This document shows, one piece after another, positions 58,020-64,000 of a DNA stretch of 64,000 nucleotides (positions within the stretch are counted from its first letter, which is position 1; the number at the start of each line of letters is the position of its first letter). The position numbers and the translations under genes were made by a program. The stretch covers positions 2,427,466-2,491,465 of the forward strand of contig NC_057014.1 in assembly GCF_000002595.2 (NCBI RefSeq), read 5' to 3'. This stretch comes from Chlamydomonas reinhardtii. Its lineage: Eukaryota > Chlorophyta > Chlorophyceae > Chlamydomonadales > Chlamydomonadaceae. The notes under the pieces were generated by a model. The model was not told the origin of the DNA. It worked only from the letters and a program-made list of their open reading frames with translations, and searched no databases.

Positions 58020-61000
58020 ATGCCCGCAACCAAGAGCGCGCCTCGCGATGATTTGCCGGTAAGGGTTTCGGTGCCGGCCCACACTCCGACACCTGCGGCG
58101 CGCGCCTACGCCAGCGCGCCTCCCGCCCGCAGCCCCACCCCGGGCCCCGGACCCCCTTGTCACCTCTGGAACCCCATCCCATTCCAACCGCTCGTAGTTG
58201 GGACGGCACCAGGTAGCAGGCGCGGCTGGGGCGGTGGTGAGGCGCTTGCCAGTCTCAGCCAAGGAGGCTTCCCAGCCCGGGGCCAGGCGCACAATGGCTC
58301 CGCCGCACCGCAAGGATAGCAGCTCGCCTGAGGGCGGCACCGAGACCACCAACGCATCCAGCAGCGATGATGACGACGATGACGCGTCCGACAAGTCGGA
58401 TGATGACGACTCGGTTGATGAGGATGAGGCGGTCGAGGAGGACGAGGACGAAGACGAGGACGAGGATGAGGATGAGGAACCTGAGGAGCCCGAACGCGGC
58501 CAGCAGGAGCAGCAGGTGGGTTTGCAGTCTGGCCTCGGCCCTGTATGTGGAATTCTCAGGGACCCAATCACAAATCACATGGTATTTGTGTGGGCGCGAG
58601 CACACACTATTCTCCGCGCAGACACCTACCGCGCAGACACCACCGCCCCGAACACACCGCTTAGCAAGCTCCATTACCCCTCACATCAGTCAGCCTCCAC
58701 CGCTCATGGTTGCATGCCTGCGCTTCTTGTTGTTGCATTACTTGCCCAGGCTGCGAGAGGCGTCAGCCCTGGCGGACAACAGGGCGACGAGACCGAGGTT
58801 TCTGACGACGACAGTTTCGACTCGGACAGCGATGACGAGGACGAGTCGGAGGATGAGAGCAGCGAGGAGGAGGACAGTGAGGAGTCAGGCGGCAAAAGTC
58901 AGAAGGGCGGGCAGGCCGCCGCAGCGGCTGTGGCCTCGCCCGCGCCGAGGCGGGCGCCCAGCGCCGGAGCCCGGACTGCCTCGGCAGCTGGGCCCTCGCA
59001 GCAGGCGGGCGTAGGCACCGCCGCCGCCGCCGCCACCGCTGTGGAGCGGCTGCTGCAGGGAGCGGCCGCGGCGGCACCAGCGGCGGCGCCGGCATCGCGT
59101 GGCGGCACGCGTGCTCCTGCTGCAGGCGCGCAGCCCGCTGCCGCCGTCACGACGGCGACCGCCGCGCCAGCCGGCGCCGCCGGAGCGGCCTCTGGCGGTA
59201 GCAAGTACGGCACAGCAATGGAGGCAGAAGACAGCAGTGCTGACGAGGACGCGGAGGACGACGACGACGATGATGACGCTGCGCAGACGCCGCCGCCGGG
59301 CAGTGGTCAGGGGCGAGGCCGCGGCCGGGGCCGCGGCCGGGGCCGTGGGCGCGGCGCCCTCGCTGCAGCATCCGGCAGCGAAGGCGCCGAAGGCGCCGAT
59401 GGTGAAGGCGACGCGCCTGCGTCCGGCCGTGGCCGTGGGCGGGGCCGTGGACGTGGGCGGGGCCGCGGCCGTGGGCGCGGCCGCGGCAGGGGCCGGGCGG
59501 GCGGCAGCGACGATGATGATGATGGCTCATCTTCTTCGGCGTCAGACGACGAGGAGGACGGGGACGGGGACGGCATGGACGTGGAGGAGCAGCAGCAGGC
59601 CGGCGGTCAGGGCGACGGCGGTGGCAACGAGGACGCGGAGATGGGCGACGCAGGTGGGGGGGGGCAAAACTTGGGGGGTGCCAGTGCTCAAAGAAGCGGA
59701 AGCATGGTATGGGGTTTGTGTGTTGGGGCAGGCAGCGGGTTGTGAGGGCGTAGCGCTTGGGACTCGGGGCTTCACCGCTTGAATACGCCAATCCTTGCAT
59801 CCACCGGCTGCGCGCACACGTGTTTGACCGCTCGGTTTCGACGCATGCCTTACAGGAGCACACGACGACGGCGCCGGTAACTCACTGGGCCGCGGGCGCG
59901 GTCGTGGGCGCGGCCGCGGCAGGGGTCGGGGCCGAGGGCGCGGCGCCGCCGCGGCAGCCGCACCAGCAGCCGGCACGGGCACCGGGCGTGGGCGGGGCCG
60001 GGGGCGCGGCCGGGGGCGGGGCCGTGGCGCAGGTGCTTCCTCCGGTGATGACGACGACGATGACAGCAGCAGCAGCGGTGTCATCACCATTGAGGATGAC
60101 GACGAGGCGAAGCAGCAGCAGGAGCAGGATGGGGCGGAGGCTGGCGGCAGTGAGGCCGTGGTGGCCGGCCGCGGCCGCGGCCGTGGACGTGGTCGTGGCA
60201 GGGGCAGGGGGCGCTCTGCGGCCGCCATCGTCCCAGTCGCTGCTGAAAGCACTGGCCGAGGCCGGGGCCGGGGGCGCGGCCGGGGGCGGGGCCGCTCAAC
60301 CGCCCTCGTGGAGGCCGACGCTGCTGTTACCACGGGTCGGGGCCGGGGACGCGGGCGCGGAAGGGGCCGAGGCCGGGGCGCTGCGGGTGCGGACGCAGGC
60401 GCTGGGGAAGCCGCTGCCGGCGCGCCCGGCAGCAGCCGCAAGCGCACCCGCTCGGCGTCGGCGGCTGAGGAGCACGGCGGGGAGGAGGACGAGGAGGGCG
60501 ATGATGACAATGACGTGATGGAGCAGGACGAGGAGGAGCAGCAGCAGCAGGGCGGCGCGGCCGGCGTGGCCGTAGCAGCGGATGAAGAGGACGGGGAGGA
60601 CAGCGAGGAGGGCGGCGAGGAGGAGGACACAGGCTCGCCGGGCGCAGGCCGGGGCCGCGGGCGTGGACGCGGCCGCGGCCGTGGCCGGGGGCGGGGCCGC
60701 GGGCGAGGCGCGGCTGCTGTGGCGGCGGCCGCGGATCTTGGACAGGTGGCGCTGGCGGAGGGCGCCACCGGTCGCGGCCGGGGCCGGGGTCGAGGGCGGG
60801 GCCGCGGCCGCGGCGCGGCGGCGGCACCAGCCGAGGCGGCCGCTGGCGCCGGCGGCGCGCCGACGCCGAAGCGCCAGCGCACCGCCCGCAGCACCGGCAC
60901 CGGCGACGAGCAGCACGCGGCAGCTGCAGCTGCAGGCGCAGGCGGCTGGCAGGCAGGCATGAGTGATATGGGCGGCTCACCGGGAGACATGGCGGAGGCC

Positions 61001-62068
61001 GGCGGGGCGGGGGCCGGCGGCGCGGCTGGTGGGCTGGGCAGCCCCGCCTATGGCACTGGAACCACGGCGGGGCCGGGTGCAGCGGCCGGGCGGGGCCACG
61101 GGTTGGGCACCGGCGGCCGCGGCCGCGGACGAGGCCGTGGTCGTGGACGTGGCGCCACCGCCAGCGGCGGAGCAGCAGGAGCGGTTGGGTCACAATCGCC
61201 ACCCCTTCGGGCGGTTAATCGGACTGCTGCTGAGGCAGCGGCTGGTGCGGGCGCGGCGGCGGCGGCGGCGGCTGGCGGCGCGGCAGGGCCTGCCGCAGGC
61301 AACGCAGCGGGGACGGCTGGGCCGGGGGCGGCGGCGGCGGCGGGAGGTGGGGTTCAGGAGGGCGTGGCGGCGGCCCAGGCGGCAGTTGAGGACGCGGTGA
61401 ACGGCGGCGACATGACGGAGCGGGTCGCCGGGGTGTGGTCCGAGCTGATCGGCGCGTTCAAGGTGAGCCGGGGAGCCGGTGCCGCGGGAGTAAGACTTGC
61501 CGTGCGCATGGGGCACGACTCCAAGGCTGTACCGGTGCGGGAGGCAGGGAGACTGCAGTAGGCGGCGGGGCAGGCGGTCCTGGCGCCTTCCCGTGGCTCC
61601 TGCAACGCTGGGCGAGTACGCTATGCGCTAGGCATCGGGCTAACGTGTCCTAGGGGCTGCGGCTGGGGATCGGGGATTGGGCAGGCGTCCCAGCGGGCGA
61701 TCCTTCGCAACCATGGCATCGCCCCTGAACTTGGGCGTGGTGCGGTTTGCTCTGTGCGGTTTTGCAGGTGACGCAGGAGTCGATGCGGCTGGCGCAGGTG
61801 GCGCACACCAACGCGCAGCAAATCTTCGAGGTAAGGCAGGGCCTGACGGACTGAGCGTCGTGGCAACCAGGGGTCGACACTTCAGTATCTCAAACCCATG
61901 GTCACTGCCCTGCCATCGCCCAGTGTTTGCCCCGCTGGTACGCACAATTCCTTACTGCTCCTTGCGCACGCTTCCTGCCCCCGGTTGCCCTACTCGTAGC
62001 GCGACCAGATGGAGGCGCGGCGGTGGCTGACCAAGGCGCTGGACCACCTAAAAAATCGGGAGTACTGA
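58020..62068 (+). CDS. Acidic/GRG-repeat protein (994 aa), probably nuclear
   Basis: Six exons in phase: 58020-58058, 58213-58515, 58750-59653, 59856-61462, 61768-61830 and 62000-62068. A short basic start (MPATKSAPRDDLP) is followed by alternating blocks. Acidic Ser/Asp/Glu runs lie near residues 60-105, 125-160, 275-295 and 355-370, and more follow in exon 4. Long Gly-Arg repeats (GRGRGRGRGRG) lie near 305-350 and at least six more times in exon 4. Between them are Ala-rich linkers. GRG tracts are typical substrates for arginine methyltransferases and bind RNA; acidic runs resemble nucleolar and histone-binding proteins. The only ordered-looking part is the C-terminus: VWSELIGAFKVTQESMRLA, AHTNAQQIFERDQMEARRWL, TKALDHLKNREY. 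That may be the conserved functional domain, but I do not recognise it. A nuclear or nucleolar role is inference. Confidence 0.75.
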
Positions 62069-62912
62069 GAAGTGGTGGATCGGGCCCATTGGGATGGAGT
62101 GCGGCAAGCTGGACAACCGGGACTGCTGAGTCGTTACCTGTGCGCCATGCCCAATCAGCGAACTGCTGTGTCCGCTGCCGGGGGAGTGCGGGTTGGTCTG
62201 TGCGCCACTACCGGGATGGGTGTGGTGCTGACGCGTGGCATTTGATTGGGCGGCGGCGGCAGGGGAGAGGGGATGGAAGGGACAAGATACCGTATTGTGT
62301 GCGGCTGTCAGCTGTCAGGGTTGGTGTGCTGAGTCAGCACTGCTGACCTGGATGCATGACGGCGTGCTGCACTGCGGTGTAGTAGCGGCCAGGGAGTCGG
62401 AGCCGCGGACGGATCATGCGTGACGCTGTTGATGGAGCGATTGGTATACTGCTCAGGACGCAGGGTACTGTTTGGCAAGACGGTGGCGTCACGTGGTGCT
62501 TCTGCACGGTACATTTCGTGATGGCGAGCTGGGGCGACGGCGGCGGCGAGTGGGGCTGAATGGTTGATGCGCGTGCACGCTGCACCTGCGCAATGCCTGC
62601 GTGTGCACGGAGTTGTGTGCAGGCATGGTTGGATGTGTGCCGCATGCTGAGGGGTTCTGTACATGAAACTATGGTAACATTGTGGCACACACCTACGGTA
62701 TGCAAGGTTGCCCTAAACCGCACTATCCTGTGTGCATGCCACATGGGTTCGGTGCAAACTACCGTAATGGCGGCCAGCCAGCGGTGGTTAGCACAGGCCA
62801 GCGCGCAGACACGCGCGCTAGCACTGCACGTACAGTTCGGCACGCTCCGTTCGCAACCACTGCGCAGCCGCCGGCACCCTTACCAACCCCTCGGTCTCAG
62901 CGCGTTCGCAGT

Positions 62913-62917
62913 TTACA
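62913..62917 (-). terminator. Possible TGTAA polyadenylation signal of the right-edge gene
   Basis: Minus-strand TGTAA about 640 nt past the proposed stop at 63558. It is only as good as that weak terminal exon. Confidence 0.2.
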
Positions 62918-63472
62918 TGCAGCAGCCGTGGATATTGGACTTGGCTCCGCAGCAATAATATGGTGTCAAAAAAGGAGGGGTGCTGTATTGTCGCTATCAG
63001 GTATTGCAGCCCCATCGCACACCCAACCGCTCTCACGCTCGTGTCCACGCCATTCAGGGCGCCATAATAGTTGAACTCGACTAGCTAGGAAAGGTAAGAA
63101 AGGCCAGAAGGGCACATTGGGTGCAAACCCCATACATGCACGGGGTGACGGGGCACCCGGCGGCCGCCACCGCCAGTGGTATTTCACCCGTATTTGATAC
63201 GTCTCACCATCACGTCTCACGGTCACATGCCGCACACGCAAAGGTGGACAAATGCAGAAAGTCCAAAACGCACAGCTGACTCGCTTACGGCTCCATATCA
63301 TATCACACAACAGTACAATACTACGGTACGGTATGCTCACACAACACGCATGCGGCGTGTCTTGCAACGCGGAATATGAGTCGGCGCATGCTGCCCAGGG
63401 AAACTCCAGGCGGGTACTCGATCGGGGGCGACGCGTGCATGGGCGTGTCACGCGCTGAGGCACCCAACGACC

Positions 63473-63549
63473 TCCCCTCGCACACGCGGGATGGTCGGAT
63501 TGGGTCGGCATTCCCTCGTCCACGCGGGATGGTCGGGTTGGGTCGGCAT
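63473..63549. repeat. Two-copy 38-bp tandem repeat
   Basis: Two adjacent units containing ACGCGGGATGGTCGG, then A/GTTGGGTCGGCAT, differ at only a few bases. It sits between the proposed terminal exon of the right-edge gene and the intergenic region. Confidence 0.75.
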
Positions 63550-63557
63550 ACAAGCTT

Positions 63558-64000
63558 TTAGCCGTAGCGCTGTGGGTCGGGTGCGATGGCAACAATGCGC
63601 GAGTGAGCGGCTCGGCGGGGAGGCGAGCGAGGTGAGCGGCGGGCCGTGGCGTGGGCATGGTCGCAGGTCATCACACGTAAGCCACAAATGCTTGCACAGC
63701 TTGCGGGCTACACAGCCTAGCTAGCTAATGAGCTGCCATACGGTATCTGCTGTCCATGACGCATGTGTACGGCACTACTCACCGCCAGGAGAACGCTGCT
63801 CAGGAAGGTGCGGCTGTTCTTGGTCACCCAGCGGCCGCCCTCCCACGCCTGGAAGTCACCGCGCAGCTGTGGAGGTAGGGGTAGGGGCGGGCGGTGGGAA
63901 GACATGCAGGCAGTCAGCAGCTAAGCAGCCCATGTGCGTGTGCAGGCTGCGAGCGAGGGCAGGGCACGCCCCGCGCGGTTTCCCCTGGGGCTAATGTTAC
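63558..64000 (-). CDS. 3' end of an unidentified gene that enters from the right edge (partial)
   Basis: One convincing exon, 63783-63866, reads LRGDFQAWEGGRWVTKNSRT and FLSSVLLA. It has a CAG acceptor after a pyrimidine tract and a GTGAGT donor, both phase 0. A 12-bp terminal exon at 63558-63569 (Arg-Tyr-Gly-stop, after ACCCACAG) would close the frame, but such a short exon is weak evidence. The intron upstream of 63866 continues past the window edge. I do not recognise the protein. Confidence 0.4.

Larger units (their letters stand above)
62069..63557. other. Intergenic between the GRG gene and the right-edge gene
   Basis: No plus-strand TGTAA was seen after the GRG stop. TACCGTA/TACGGTA words cluster here (62288, 62694, 62760, 63323 as a tandem TACGGTACGGTA). 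No coding exon was found. Confidence 0.4.

Noticed and set aside
59542-60990. 482-codon minus-strand frame of PRPRPRP repeats
   Set aside because: Antisense of the GRG tracts; the plus strand has the spliced, phase-consistent gene.

Overview
The window is nuclear DNA of a GC-rich green alga, most likely Chlamydomonas reinhardtii or a close volvocine relative. The evidence is: short GC-rich exons split by many GTGAGT/GTGGGT...CAG introns, TGTAA polyadenylation words after several stops, Ala/Gly-rich linkers, and a PsbW precursor of Chlamydomonas type. All gene models were built by eye. I checked that splice donors, acceptors and reading-frame phase agree at every junction; transcripts were not available.

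Layout, left to right. (1) 2351-5308, minus: single-pass membrane protein with a GRFGC...DCG cysteine motif. (2) 6209-10713, minus: ALF4/glomulin-like helical-repeat protein. (3) 11490-12489, minus: PSBW of photosystem II. (4) 13935-15597, plus: unidentified multi-span membrane protein with a Pro/Gln tail. (5) 16702-18629, plus: anamorsin/DRE2. (6) 19392-22917, minus: BRCC36-type JAMM deubiquitinase. (7) 22943-24700, minus: unidentified 266-residue protein whose stop lies only 25 nt before the BRCC36 start. (8) 24854-27881, plus: ataxin-3-like Josephin protease with two UIMs and a UBX domain. (9) 29286-31064, plus: unidentified protein. (10) 33739-36442, minus: SAM-dependent methyltransferase, with a MITE-like element in its first long intron. 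(11) 36443-39719: gene-poor stretch with a LINE 3' remnant. (12) 39720-55329, plus: one 21-exon gene for a 3707-residue armadillo-like protein. (13) 55948-56514, plus: small coiled-coil ORF. (14) 58020-62068, plus: 994-residue protein alternating acidic and GRGRG blocks. (15) An incomplete minus-strand gene enters from the right edge.

The genes do not form one pathway. Three do bear on ubiquitin biology: the ALF4/glomulin-like protein (in other organisms an inhibitor of cullin-RING ligases), BRCC36 and the ataxin-3 homologue. The last two are transcribed outward from a shared 153-bp interval, with BRCC36 as the second ORF of a probable two-ORF unit. That unit is the most unusual arrangement in the window.

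Non-coding DNA carries a MITE-like element ending in ATACCGTA...TACGGTAT, more than 20 scattered copies of the TACCGTA/TACGGTA word, and a small dispersed repeat found in three introns.
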